This document shows, in pieces, positions 1-10,715 of a DNA stretch of 64,000 nucleotides. This stretch comes from Sphaerosporella brunnea (Eukaryota > Ascomycota > Pezizomycetes > Pezizales > Pyronemataceae), in NCBI GenBank assembly GCA_008704415.1, contig VXIS01000270.1:1-64000 (forward strand), written 5' to 3'. A program made the translations under genes and the position numbers. How positions within the stretch are numbered: position 1 is the stretch's first letter; each line of letters starts with the position of its first letter. The notes below the pieces were generated by a model. It was not told where the DNA came from. It saw only the letters and a list, made by a program, of their open reading frames with translations, and made no database searches.

Positions 1-917
1 TGGGGGGCCGAAGTGGGGACAAAGGTTCCTTGAGGCGTGCGGGGTCGTTGTGGAGTAGTGACCGCATGGTGACTGGCGTTGCGGGAGGTTAAAGACGAAG
101 TGCTAGACCGGAGTTTGCGGAGGTGCTCAACAGTACGGATTTGGGAGTCAAGACGTTGGCACAGGTTGACAAAGTCGTTAAGGTTGGTGGGATTCGGGGT
201 GCCGATGAGCTTCTCGAGGATTTCAATTGAGAGTCCATGCCGGAGGGCATCCATGGTGGCACGTTGATCCCAATCCAAATCGGAGACCAGCCTGGAGAAC
301 TCGGCGTAGTATAGCGAGAATTCCTTGTTGCCTTGTCGAAGGGTTTGGAGCTTGTGACGAGCTGTGGCGGCGCGGGCCGGGTCACCGGAGGCAGCCTGGA
401 GGACGCTGATGACGTCTGCAACATCGTCGAGTCCTGTAATCGTGCCATTATTGCGAATGTAGGGGAGGAGTTGTTCCATGGCACGGCCTTCGCATCGGTT
501 GATGGCATAGGACAACCGTAGCTGGGGGGTTGGGAAACGTGTGGTGTCTGCGAACAGCTTGAGACGGAGCTGGGCGACAAACGAACGAAGCTTATCGCGG
601 GTGCCGTCGAACATAGGCGCGTCTGGGAGCTTGTCACCTCATGCTCCATGGTTCTCCGGTGCCGGCTGGCCCAGGATGCGGGTGGTGATTTCTCGTTGAC
701 GGACCAGTTCTTGCTCGGCAGCGTCAGCTCGAGCGGTTTCTTCGGCCAAGGTAAGGTCGTCGTCCGTGGGTGCAGGTGTATAGTCAGGGGTGCTGAGGAC
801 TTTGGTGTAGATTCTGTGGATATAGTCGAGAGGGTCGTTGTTTTCAGGATCGGTGAGAGCGCTGGCAGCCACAAGGCGTGCCCAGAGGTCGTCGGAGATA
901 GCTTTGTATATCGGCAT
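1..917 (-). pseudogene. gag: Ty3/gypsy-type retrotransposon gag (partial)
   Basis: Minus-strand reading from the ATG at 917 begins MPIYKAISDDLWARL and runs to the window edge. It meets one in-frame TGA at 639-641. After the stop the same frame continues without interruption for more than 200 codons. This part has the look of a retrotransposon gag: a segment DKLPDAPMFDGTRDKL, then LRSFVAQLRLKLFAD, a stretch YYAEFSRLVSDLDWDQ and a C-terminal part rich in Arg, Thr and Pro. Gag forms the capsid of the virus-like particle of LTR elements. Protease, reverse transcriptase and integrase would lie beyond position 1. The ATG lies 213 bp inside the LTR end. One stop in about 305 codons suggests a fairly young, recently disabled copy, or read-through. 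Family assignment rests on the gag look and the LTR, since no pol is visible. Confidence 0.75.
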
Positions 918-1130
918 GGTGTGTCGAGGTCGGGAGCAGGAGCAGGAGCTACGTAGGTTGGAGATAGTTCGAAAGAACGTACTGTAACGGGACAGGCGCG
1001 AGGAAACGTCCAAGGTACGTAGCTTTCGAGGCAAGGACCGGAGACAGGAGGACAAGGACAAGAGGCAGAAGAAGACGAGACAAGACAAGGTGGTTCAAGG
1101 TTACTAGGTTCGCTAGTATACAAGACGTTC

Positions 1131-1557
1131 TGTAAAGAAGAAAAGAAGAAAAGAAACAAAAACAAGTGAAACCTCGCTATTTATGCTTTCCCGTCACGTG
1201 ACCGCGCGTCACGTGACACCCTAACCCTAGCGCCGAGCCACCCCTTAACCTTGAGCCGTGACAAGGGCATTCTAGGCATCAAAGCTTACGCGTTCAATCA
1301 CGCCATAGCTGCAGAAAAGTGTCCAAGTTGGAGTGGTGGTTATCTATAATCTCTGGCTAGTCAAAAAAGCACGGTACCCTTACTTGGCAATCGGAGCAAT
1401 AGTTTATCCGAAGATTGGAAATCAACTTTGAGGCTCAGAGGCGAATCCGTCAGGATATAACCTGCAAGATTTCCCTCGAGTTGAGAAAACACTAGAGTTA
1501 GCAGATATCATCGTTAGGATATTGTGAGGTTTAGCCTTAACAATATTATTGTTTACA
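1131..1557 (-). mobile_element. 5' LTR of the gypsy-type element
   Basis: This 427-bp interval begins TGTAAA and ends TTTACA on the plus strand, which gives the inverted TG...CA ends expected of an LTR. It lies directly upstream of the minus-strand gag. Inside are two copies of the palindrome GTCACGTGAC (1193-1202 and 1208-1217). Just downstream on the minus strand is a TATA-like CATAAATA, as in a U3 promoter. The partner LTR is outside the window, so the borders rest only on the terminal inverted repeat and the position relative to gag. No convincing tRNA-type primer-binding site was recognised next to it. Confidence 0.55.
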
Positions 1558-2968
1558 CAATCTATATTCGTTTTGAATCTTTATTTTACTTTCCCTTTGG
1601 TACGAATATACTCGTACCATTAGCGAATCTTTACCAATCACGTATCTGAAAGCTCTTCGTCTAATAAGTGTCTTTTTATTAGAAAAGGATTACTGTTAGG
1701 CCTATCTTCCTTGTACGCGGTTTAGTGAACCTAGTAGATTTTACACACCGCAGTGAGAGACCTGCTGGCAAATGGCCATTGCACAGAGGCAGTGATGGCC
1801 TTTTTGGACAGCACAAGTGTCGGAATGTGGCCGAAGATGGCCAACTTATGTCAGACCTATCTACACTTGTGTATCTTTTCATCGTTACAATTTTCCTTAA
1901 CTTTTTCTCCCCAGTTACGATTTGCTTGCTTTCTTTTCCTTCAGAGGAGCAAACACCAGAGTAGGACTTGTGCCTAGGGGTGGCGATGATTCTGTACTTT
2001 AAATGCCATGGCCTCAAGCAGCCAAATGCAATATTATTAAAACAAAACAAAAAAAAAAAAAAAAAAAAAGCAATGCTTGATACTCACCCCTTGTCACAAA
2101 GCATGAATGCTGCCCTGCTCCATGGAGAGAGCACAAAACACCACACAAACGTCTTCAATTCAGAGCTGAATAACTCAACCCCAACACAAAATTTTCAAAA
2201 TATGAAGCGATAGAATTCGCGAGAAGGGGTCCCTATTTTAATCACTCAAAACTGGTGCAATATTGTTTTTGTAGTGCGATGCAGGATCAGACGGCGCGAA
2301 GAGGTTGTTTTCCGCCGACCGCCTTTTGTATGGGAAAAACGCAAGTCAACTTCGTCAAACCACCACATTTTTATTCAGTTTTCATAGCGATGGAAAGCTT
2401 TTCACTTGATACACCGGATACAATAGACGGCAAGTGGTCGATGAAGTTGACGTAGGAATTTGAAGTTGCGTGGTAAGCCACAGCCTGTTCAGCCACAAAA
2501 GCGACTACACAAGGAATCCTGCTGGTCTGCTTGAATCGCTTCCGAGATCGTGGGGTCAATCCCTGCGGGCGGGGGGCGTCGGATAGCTGAGCGGGAGCTT
2601 CGCTGCGGCTGTCGGGTTCGGCTTGCCTCGGGATTAACGTCACAGGGTCATCTTGAGCTAACGCACCTGCTCAACAACTCAGAGCTCTGGCATTTGGGCA
2701 GGTCACAGATTACATACTGATGTCTTTTGTGCGGCCAGATGATCAGCGGCATTGGCCCAGAGCACGCCGAGAATTCCATCTGCAGAGCATTGATGGATAG
2801 ATACGGGAAGCTTGCTGAGAGCTCATGGGTGTCGGTCACTGACACTCCGCTCGCTGCCTTTTACCCCACCGCCGAGTCCGCCGAGTATATAAACAACTCC
2901 TTGGGCCGTGAGACCGCTATCCGTCCCTTCACTCCTCTCAATTATCCCCCCGCACTTCTCTACCCGCC
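1558..2968. other. Intergenic, AT-rich, no gene seen
   Basis: There is no convincing coding signal. An A-tract of about 20 nt lies near 2050. A TATA-like TATATAAA at 2886-2893 and CT-rich leader sequence after it fit the promoter and 5' UTR of the ThDP-enzyme gene that starts at 2969. Confidence 0.6.
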
Positions 2969-5178
2969 ATGTGAGTATTAACTTTGCACCCCATCAGCTC
3001 GTTCCCCGCAACCCTGTCACTCACTTGGGCTATGCGATAGGTATACTGCTTCGTTCGCCTTCTTTGAGGCCCTCTGGGAGGCCGGCGTCACCCACTGCTT
3101 TGTCAACCTGGGCTCGGACCATCCCAGTGAGTCCATACACTCCCAGATCTTACAGAGCTGTGTTGTTGACATGACGTCGGGGACTAGGCATCCTAGAGGC
3201 CATGGTTAAAGGGCAACGAGAGACCCCCGAAAAATTCCCCAAGATAATTACATGTCCCAATGAGGTCTCTTTGCACCCCCCCAGCCCCCACCCCGTGAGC
3301 GTGTGGGTGCTCACGAAGGGTGTCTCTAGATGGTCGCCCTCTCCGCCGCCCACGGAATGGCGCTCACCACCGGCCGTCCCCAGGCAGTGATCGTCCATGT
3401 TGACGTAGGCGCCCCCCCCCCCGGTTAGTATATTGGTTTTGGGTTGCTAAACTGCTATTTCAAAACAGGTGGGGACTCAAGGTCTTGCGGCGGCTATCCA
3501 CAATGCCTCCATGGGCCGTGCGCCGGTGCTGATCTTTGCCGGTCTCTCGCCGTTTACGATTGAGGGTGAGATGCGTGGCAGCCGTACGGAGTTTATACAC
3601 TGGACCCAGGATGTTCATAACCAGCGTGCGATCGTGGCGCAGTACTGTCGCTACACTGCTGAAATCAAGACGGGACGGAATATCAAGCAAATGGTGAACC
3701 GGGCTTTGGGCTTTGCTATGAGTGATCCTAAAGGACCCGTATACCTGGTTGGTGCGAGAGAGGTTATGGAGGAGGATATTGAGCCATATGGACTTGACCA
3801 GAGTGTCTGGACTCCTATTTCCCCTGCGGCGCTGCCGGAACAGGGCGTTAGGAGTGTAGCCGATGCGCTCTTGAAGGCCAAGGATCCATTGGTCATTACG
3901 GGGTACTCTGGCAGGGAGCGCGGCTCGGTGGAGGAGCTTGTGAAGCTGGCAGATTCGACTGGTGCTAGAGTCCTAGATACTCTGGGAAGCGACATGTGTT
4001 TCCCATCGGATCACAGAGGTTCGTTCGGCCAATATGGAACGGGCGCAAGGCTGATGAATATATAGGCTTCCTGGGAGTTATGTACGGTGTTCACGAAAAG
4101 ATCGAACAGGCTGATGTCATTCTTTTACTCGATGTTGATATCCCCTACATTCACACTAGGTATGTTTTTTTGCTGGTGATCCTCCTATCGCCGTGATAAC
4201 TGCTGATAAAATCTCCAGATGCAAGCCCAAGGCTGAAGCCCAAATATTCCACATCGACGTTGACCCGCTGAAATACCAGATGCCGGTCTTCTACGTCGCC
4301 GCCAAAGAGAGATATCGTGCCGATGCAACCACAGCCCTCAAGCAGTTGAATGCGTACATTGCGACCCAGAACGTTAAGGCCAACGAGGCAAGAATCTCGG
4401 AATTGGACCAGGAACACAAGGCACGTATGGATAAATTGGACACCGCCGAGAAACCACGGGAAGATGGAGCTATCAGCGGCCCATTCCTCATAGGAAGCCT
4501 AAGAGATGCAATGCCAAAGGACTCCGTGTTTTTGATCGAAGCTGTTACAATGACGTCAATTGTCCTGGATCACCTGAAGCTCAACATTCCTGGCAGCATC
4601 TACAACTCCGGCGCTGGCGGCCGTAGGTTTCTTCCCATTCTTTCCCAAGAGCATATCAGCTAACTTGGTCCGTAGTGGGCTGGTTTGGTGGTGCTGCAAT
4701 CGGTGCTAAGCTCGGCCTGATGAATACGGGCAAGTCCAAAATCGTGACCGCGATAGTTGGTGATGGAACCTTCCTGTTCAGCGTACCCTCCTCGGTATAC
4801 TGGATGAGTAGACGCTACAGCGTGCCATTTCTTACTATCGTTCTCAACAACGCCGGCTGGAACGCGCCTAGAAAGTCTGCACAGCTTGTGCATCCGGCTG
4901 CGTACACGGCTAGCGCTACGAACTCGGAGCTGAATATCAGCTTCGATCCTAGCCCCGATTATGTGAGTTTCTTTTGGTACCGTTATGGGATACTATTTGC
5001 TGACTGTGACGTGTGTACATAGGCGGGCATTGCAATGGCAGCTGCCGGTGGACAGATCTATGGAGCAACTGTCAAGACTGTCAAAGAGTTAGGGGTGAAG
5101 CTGAAGGAGGCGATTTCCGCCGTCGAGAGCGGAAGGAGCGCCGTGCTGGAGTGTTACATTGTGGGCAGTGGCTTTTAG
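2969..5178 (+). CDS. ThDP-dependent acetolactate-synthase-like enzyme
   Basis: Nine exons: 2969-2970, 3041-3126, 3188-3264, 3330-3404, 3469-4018, 4066-4159, 4219-4622, 4676-4962, 5023-5178. They join to 1731 nt, or 576 aa in frame. The start codon is split: AT ends exon 1 and G opens exon 2, giving MYTASFAFFEALWEAG. The order is the usual three-domain ThDP fold. The N-terminal PYR domain carries the cofactor-activating Glu55 (TCPNE). A central domain follows. The C-terminal PP domain has the Mg/ThDP motif GDG at 458-460 followed by NN at 487-488. Relatives in other filamentous fungi are annotated as acetolactate-synthase or benzoylformate-decarboxylase like; the substrate is not known. No mitochondrial presequence is visible, so it is probably cytosolic and not the Ilv2 of branched-chain amino-acid synthesis. 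Introns are 47-70 nt. Confidence 0.9.
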
Positions 5179-5686
5179 GGTGGAAGGACTTCCATTAGAC
5201 ATACTTGTTACCTAGCATTTCACGAGTCGGGATAGATACCTGACTGTTTCCCCCCTCTGCGCCCGGTGCAAGTCGGTGATGGATGTCAAACCGCGGTGAT
5301 TGAACTGCTTGGACATACAATACAGTCTATGAGCATTTTAAACCCGGATACCAAATTGCACTCAGCCAGGGAAGAGGAGACAATTCAAAAGAGTCGGCAA
5401 ATGATAGATGCCCACTGGATTAAAGTATAATGAACCCAAACGCTGAAGATGGTGTCCCCCAACTGCACGAAAACAGAATAACGCCCCAGCCAATGAGCAG
5501 AAAGAAAATAAAAGATAACAGAACCAATTCAACCCGCAGCAATGACCCAAATTGAGAAAATGAAAAGTTGTCTGCCAGTTCAGCGGTTCTCTAACACGGA
5601 CAGTTTTTACCATCTGATGTGGAAGATACAAGTGGAAGACAACAAGTAGAAATAAATGCAAGTATGGAATATTGCAACTTCAATCC
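5179..5686. other. Intergenic between convergent genes
   Basis: This is 3' flank shared by two convergent genes. No ORF, RNA gene or repeat was recognised. Confidence 0.6.
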
Positions 5687-6769
5687 TCATGCCATATCGA
5701 TATCCTCTTGGTCGTCCAAGAACGGGGCTCGTCCACCACCGCCTCCGTTCGACTCCTCCACATCGTCATCGTCTTCATATTCCTCTATCCGCCTCTTCGG
5801 CTTCCCACCACCGCCTCCACATGTATCCATACCATCACCGGAAGTATTAGTGATGGAACCATGCATCCTCCTCGCTTGCCAGATGGGCTCGTAGCTGGAA
5901 AGCATCCACTTCATGCCGTCGTCAAAACACACACAAAAGCGCTTCGCCTGAACCATCTGAATCGCCTGCACCGTGGTTCCCCCGAGATGCTGCATGATGT
6001 ATGCCGCCGCGACAGCAGCACTACGTTCGTTTCCGCTCTCGCAGAACAGCAAAGTGCGGCCACCGGGAGGCCGCGAAGCACCATGCGCCATCATCCACTG
6101 CTCCTGAAACGACCTCAGCGCGCGCCCATCCAACGGCGTCGGTACCGTCCCCCGCACATCCTCCGGCAGCCTCGCAACGTAGTGCGCATCGATGATCTGC
6201 TGCGCACGCTGAAACTGCGATATCAGCTCTGCGTTCGAGCCCACGTCGATGCTCTCGTATCTCACACCGGGCAACTGGGAACCCAGCAGTCTCGCACGCG
6301 CGGTCATACTCGAGCGCACGGCGAGCAGAAGCGTGATGTTGTTGCTCTGGATCCAGGCCGTGTTTTTGGCTGCGCTCAGCGGGCCCAGGTATAGGTGTGG
6401 TAGCAGCTGCTGCGCTTCCCGCCGGTACTCGTACCGCCAGTCTTGCATCGTCCCCGGTATTACGCTGTCGCATTGCAGAACCATGTCCTGCAGCGAGGGC
6501 TGCTGCCATTCGGGAGCTTGTATGCAGTCATGAGGGTTCAGCGATGGCGGCGGTATCAGAATTCGAGGTGGGGCTGGAAGCCCTGTCGTGTACGCATTCG
6601 TTGGCTGGTGTGAGGGTGATGGCGATACTGGGTGCGTATTTCTGTCGATGGGTGGTGGGAGGAGCATGGTTGTTGGAAGGTTGGTTGTGGTGGTCGTGAT
6701 GTGAGGAGGTGAAAGGGGGAGATGGATTAGATTGGTCGTGAACGGGTCAAGTGCCGCGATGGTGGGCAA
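5687..6769 (-). CDS. Atypical dual-specificity phosphatase (STYX-like)
   Basis: A single-exon 360-aa ORF. Residues 1-90 are a Pro/Thr-rich, low-complexity leader. Residues about 118-290 form a dual-specificity phosphatase domain (LLPHLYLGPLSAAKN at its start). The P-loop reads FCESGNERS, with Cys243 and Arg249 in the CX5R spacing. The His that normally precedes the Cys is Phe here, and the loop differs from HCxxGxxRS, so activity may be weak or absent, as in STYX pseudophosphatases. Asp175 (SIDVG) could be the general acid. The tail is acidic and Gly-rich (poly-Gly near 315 and 340, EDDDD between). The ATG at 6769 is the first in frame; a second Met at residue 35 is an alternative start. Substrate and role are not known from sequence. 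Confidence 0.85.
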   Translation of the reverse strand: MPTIAALDPFTTNLIHLPLSPPHITTTTTNLPTTMLLPPPIDRNTHPVSPSPSHQPTNAYTTGLPAPPRILIPPPSLNPHDCIQAPEWQQPSLQDMVLQCDSVIPGTMQDWRYEYRREAQQLLPHLYLGPLSAAKNTAWIQSNNITLLLAVRSSMTARARLLGSQLPGVRYESIDVGSNAELISQFQRAQQIIDAHYVARLPEDVRGTVPTPLDGRALRSFQEQWMMAHGASRPPGGRTLLFCESGNERSAAVAAAYIMQHLGGTTVQAIQMVQAKRFCVCFDDGMKWMLSSYEPIWQARRMHGSITNTSGDGMDTCGGGGGKPKRRIEEYEDDDDVEESNGGGGGRAPFLDDQEDIDMA

Positions 6770-7702
6770 TAAAAGAAAGAAGAGAAAGGAGCGGTGGAGG
6801 GTGAGCGGGTGGATAGAAGACGAGAAGGAGAATGAGAAGGAAGAAGGAGAAGGAGAAGGAATGCCGACACCAAAGGGTGAGAAGGGGGGGGGGGGGGGGT
6901 TGAAGGTGAGGTGTTCAAGTCAGAGTGTTGTTGCACACAGAGTTGCATATGATTTGATTTGCTCTGGGAGCATCGCGAGTTACACGCTATGGGGAAAGAA
7001 GCACACATCCAAGCTAAGGTTAAGCGACTGAGTGAGCAATTCATGAGATGCGAGGATATGTAAAGTAAGTACTCTGCCTACATACATGTACTTACGTGTA
7101 ATTGGATGGCGTATAGCTCCCCGAAATCACTTGGTTCACTGATCATCGTGTTGTAAATCTCTTCGGCGTGGAGATTCCGTCTATTGGTACCGGTGCTGAC
7201 AGAACTGCCCTTCCAATTGCAGCAGCGAATGCTGATATACTTTAGGCAAGAAGGAGGCACCCTGCAAAGCAGAATACGGACCAGCATTTTGAATGTTGAA
7301 GTCGGTATGCAAAGCGATCGTCATGCTGTTGCTGATGTTGAAGTCGCAGCACGCGAACTGGCGTCACATGCCTCGGGCTCACGACAGTCACGTGAGCGCT
7401 AACAAACAGCGGGTGAGGCTCTTCTCGCTAACCCTACTCGAAAAGTTCTCCACGAGAGAAGCCAGCAAGACAAGAGAGAAGCTCCCCATGTCAGGATCTC
7501 CGTCAGCTAACGTTGTATACAACATTAAACACGGGTATCTGTAATCCACAGAAACTCACTCCCCGGCCCCTCCCCGTGTGTCGTTGTTGATGACTGCGCG
7601 ATGATTGTTTGTATCCTCTTATCTTCTCTGCCGCCAGTGCAAAGCCTGTCTAACCGCCCGCCTATTTAATCTACCACAGAACGGTTCAAACTCGCCCACA
7701 AA
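6770..7702. other. Divergent intergenic region
   Basis: This 0.93-kb spacer separates the divergent phosphatase and SPO7 genes. It holds GA-rich tracts and a G run near 6886-6898. Only short, non-conserved-looking ORFs are present. Promoters for both neighbours should lie here, but I cannot point to specific sites. Confidence 0.5.
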
Positions 7703-8989
7703 ATGTCCACTTCCAGCGTAGATCCGCCCGAGTTGGATCTCCGCATCAAAGGATCTCTTCCCTCCGGCTCAGCGCCCCCTTCAATCCGTCATCATCATCA
7801 CCATCCTCCTCCGCTCCAACCTACGAATCCACTCGAAACCGCTCCCTCGTCTCCGTCGCAGATCTACCTCAATCTCCTCATCCTCGAAGCATCCCTGCGC
7901 TCGCAATATCTGCGCCATCTGGCACGCCGTCGAAAGTTCACCGGCTTCCTTATTGCGCTATTTATTTGGACCTCAATATTCGGCTACCGCTTCTTCATCC
8001 TCGGTGGTTCCCCGTACTATTATGTCTCGCTCCTCGAGATGCTTGCACTGGGCGGCGGCGTGTTTACAGGTGTCCTCTTCTACGCGACTGGCCTATATGA
8101 CAAGACTATTGTAGAACCTCGTCGGTTTGTCTTCATGGCTAACCGCGGCCTACGCACGTACAATGTCAAGCTTGTAAAAGTTCCTCTATCGTACCGAGAG
8201 TGGATTAGTTGGTGGTGGGGCTGGTATACCTTCAGACCGCCTCCGCAGCAGCCATCCAATACAACCGCGCGACGCCGCCTGTCATCGAACAATCGCCGGC
8301 CTACACCCCCCGTCCCCAGTCATAGCCACTCTCCATCGATTTCCTCTGCTACGAGGCGTCCATCGTTGGCACCGCCACATCAGGACGACGAAGATGATGA
8401 GGAGGAAGTGGAGGAGTACTTGCCAGGCGGAATACACCTCAAGCTTGTGATTCTTCCTAAAGGCTTTTCGCCGGACTTCCGCGAGGGCTGGGAGCTCTAT
8501 CGCACCGAGTACTGGGAGAAGGAAAACGAGGCTCGTCAGGATCGACGGTTACAGCTGAAGACGCGGCGGCATTTGAAAACGGATTATGTTCAACCTCCTA
8601 CCGAGCGTCGTGTTCGCTCTTCTCGTACAGGATCGGTATCTTCCCAACGTGTGCGGACCCCAACACCGGATCCAGACCAGATGGGCATTCCCACAACTCG
8701 CACAAGGAGAGGGTCTACGGCATCTGTAAAACGGCGGTCGATCACTGGATTACCTTCGAGGGCTGGCACACCTGGTGGCGATATCTCGGATTCGTCCACC
8801 ACCTCCGTCCTGGGCGAAAGAGAGAGGGCACGGCGGAGTGACAGTGTTAGAACTGATAAGTCATCATCATCCGCCGGTGGCTCGTTGAGGGAGCCAAACC
8901 GCAAACCTAGCGGAAGGGGTCGGGGGAAGAAGCGAGCTAGTAAGCAGGGGATCGAGCTCTCGGTGGACGAGTCGGAAGGTGCTCGTTGA
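7703..8989 (+). CDS. SPO7: Spo7-like subunit of the Nem1-Spo7 phosphatase
   Basis: A single-exon 428-aa protein. Spo7 anchors and activates the phosphatase Nem1 at the nuclear/ER membrane. The complex dephosphorylates the lipin Pah1 and so controls nuclear membrane growth and triacylglycerol synthesis. The family block PSQIYLNLLILEASLRSQYL (51-70) precedes two membrane segments at about 79-99 and 106-128. After them comes the conserved cytosolic stretch YDKTIVEPRRFVFMANRGLR. A PGGIHLKLVILPKGFSPDFR motif follows near 245. The C-terminal 150 residues are Ser/Arg-rich and low complexity, longer than in yeast Spo7 but usual for filamentous fungi. A His run lies at 30-34. The first ATG in frame is used. 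Confidence 0.92.
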   Translation: MSTSSVDPPELDLRIKGSLPSGSAPPSIRHHHHHPPPLQPTNPLETAPSSPSQIYLNLLILEASLRSQYLRHLARRRKFTGFLIALFIWTSIFGYRFFILGGSPYYYVSLLEMLALGGGVFTGVLFYATGLYDKTIVEPRRFVFMANRGLRTYNVKLVKVPLSYREWISWWWGWYTFRPPPQQPSNTTARRRLSSNNRRPTPPVPSHSHSPSISSATRRPSLAPPHQDDEDDEEEVEEYLPGGIHLKLVILPKGFSPDFREGWELYRTEYWEKENEARQDRRLQLKTRRHLKTDYVQPPTERRVRSSRTGSVSSQRVRTPTPDPDQMGIPTTRTRRGSTASVKRRSITGLPSRAGTPGGDISDSSTTSVLGERERARRSDSVRTDKSSSSAGGSLREPNRKPSGRGRGKKRASKQGIELSVDESEGAR

Positions 8990-10715
8990 TGACCAAGAAT
9001 CGCATTGGCCACTCATTTACGATGCACGAAGAGTATGGATGTGACGAGGGCGACCTGTCTGTAATATATCTGCGCCACGTCTCCCTACAGAGGTATTTAT
9101 GTGTACCCCTGAGAGGAGGCTCAAGCTTCTAGATTTCATGATCGACGATTATACGCACTTTTTTCGTGATAGCTTTGTGCTTTGTGAAGATCGTTCAGTG
9201 CGCGTGTGCTCCCTTGTTGTTTTTCATGCCTGACACGTGGGAAACGGGATAACATTGATTTGGCTACCATTGGATCGGGTTGCAGAGTGAGCTCGTACAT
9301 ACCTACATAGCTGCAGCCCAACTCCGGATGGTTCTTTTCACGACGCGATGGGCGGTAAGCGTACTTCAAGTTCGTTTCGGATGCTGCAAAGGTCAGGTCG
9401 GCTCGGATCGGTTGGAAACATACCCGTAGGAAAGGTTAACGTCCCGCAATTGATATGTATCACGACTTTTTTACTCGATTCGATCACAGCAATGGCATTC
9501 AATAATGCTCCATGTTAAGTGTGGGGGTCCAGAGCGTGGAATGGTCGCCGATGAAGGATCGATTGGCCCAGCTCTCGGTTCTACCACGTTTTGGTTGGTG
9601 ACGGGAAAAAAAGTAATGACGCCCGCCCTGTCTCGAGATAAGGTCCTTCCACGTTCTCGTTACCAATGTTGAATGCTTTATCTGTTCGATCGCTCAGGCA
9701 ATCTTGATTTGGTGTGTGGCCGGTGGGCCAAGCCCTAAATGTTCCGCGCCGGGCGGTAGAGTAGAGCAGCACAATACACAAGAAAGCGGCGAAATATCTC
9801 GGAGAGACGTCGAGAGAACGGATTACCCAAGTATCTTAGGAGCAATTCCAACGTGCGGACCGTAGAATTGTGCCTCCGAGAAGCCCGAGACAGACATGAG
9901 GCGAAGAAGGCTTGTGAAGCATAAGCCGAAGAATGTAGGTAGATTGCCTCTGAATATCTCTTGGCGGGGAGTTGCCAATCGGAGGCTGAAGATTGTGTTG
10001 ATAAGAGCGCTTGTGCAGGGCCTCGTTTATGAGCCCGCCCAAGCAAGGAGGTGCCATCGGATGGGAATCTCGCCTTCGTCGATTGCTAAAGCTGGTAGAT
10101 AATCCTGCAATGTAAGTTTCTTCCTTAGCGACCACAAGCCGAGAACTAATTCGCCTGTGAAGCGACTGGGCGCAGTGGGCGGGTTTTAATCGTTTGTTAA
10201 AACGCTTTTGTCACTTCCTCGTCGGCGATCCACGAAGCTGCAGGACGTACGAGATGAGCTTATCAGAAGTTCCCCCCAGCAACTCGCGGCGGCGACGGAA
10301 TTGGGGGGCCAAGCATAGCAGCAACGGTCGGATGTCTGGGTGGGACAGTCGCAAATCAACCCTGCAAAGAGCCAGGCCGCAGGGCAAGAGATATGGGGAA
10401 CCGGTCAGACAGGAATTATGGATGGCAGGAGAGCTACGGACACGGCGCCTGCATGTGCTATTCGATACGCGGGTTCGGTAGTAGCAGCAATGACATTGAC
10501 AGCTTGGGGAGCAGCATGCCGTTGCACTGCAGGATGATATATAAATGGGCTTGATGACCCTCCTCTGGATCAATATCTGTGGGTACGGGCATCTTTGACA
10601 TCTCCCGCCTACAGCTCATTCTGCTTTTGATAGCAGCCCCACGACTGATCGACTTCGAATCGCCTGAACAGGCCTGCACGGCCTTCCTGAAAAGAAAAAA
10701 AAAAAAACTGCCACG
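8990..10715. other. Long intergenic region upstream of DUR3
   Basis: I find no gene in this 1.7-kb stretch. Several HGATAR sites lie in its second half: 10000-10005, 10097-10102, 10259-10264 (minus strand) and 10628-10633. A TATA-like TATATAAA is at 10538-10545. In fungi, GATA factors of the AreA/Nit2 type drive urea transport genes during nitrogen limitation, so these sites would fit, but short GATA motifs are common by chance. Confidence 0.45.

Noticed and set aside
89..1165. 358-codon minus-strand ORF
   Set aside because: It is an alternative frame over the gag and LTR. The gag-like pattern is in another frame.
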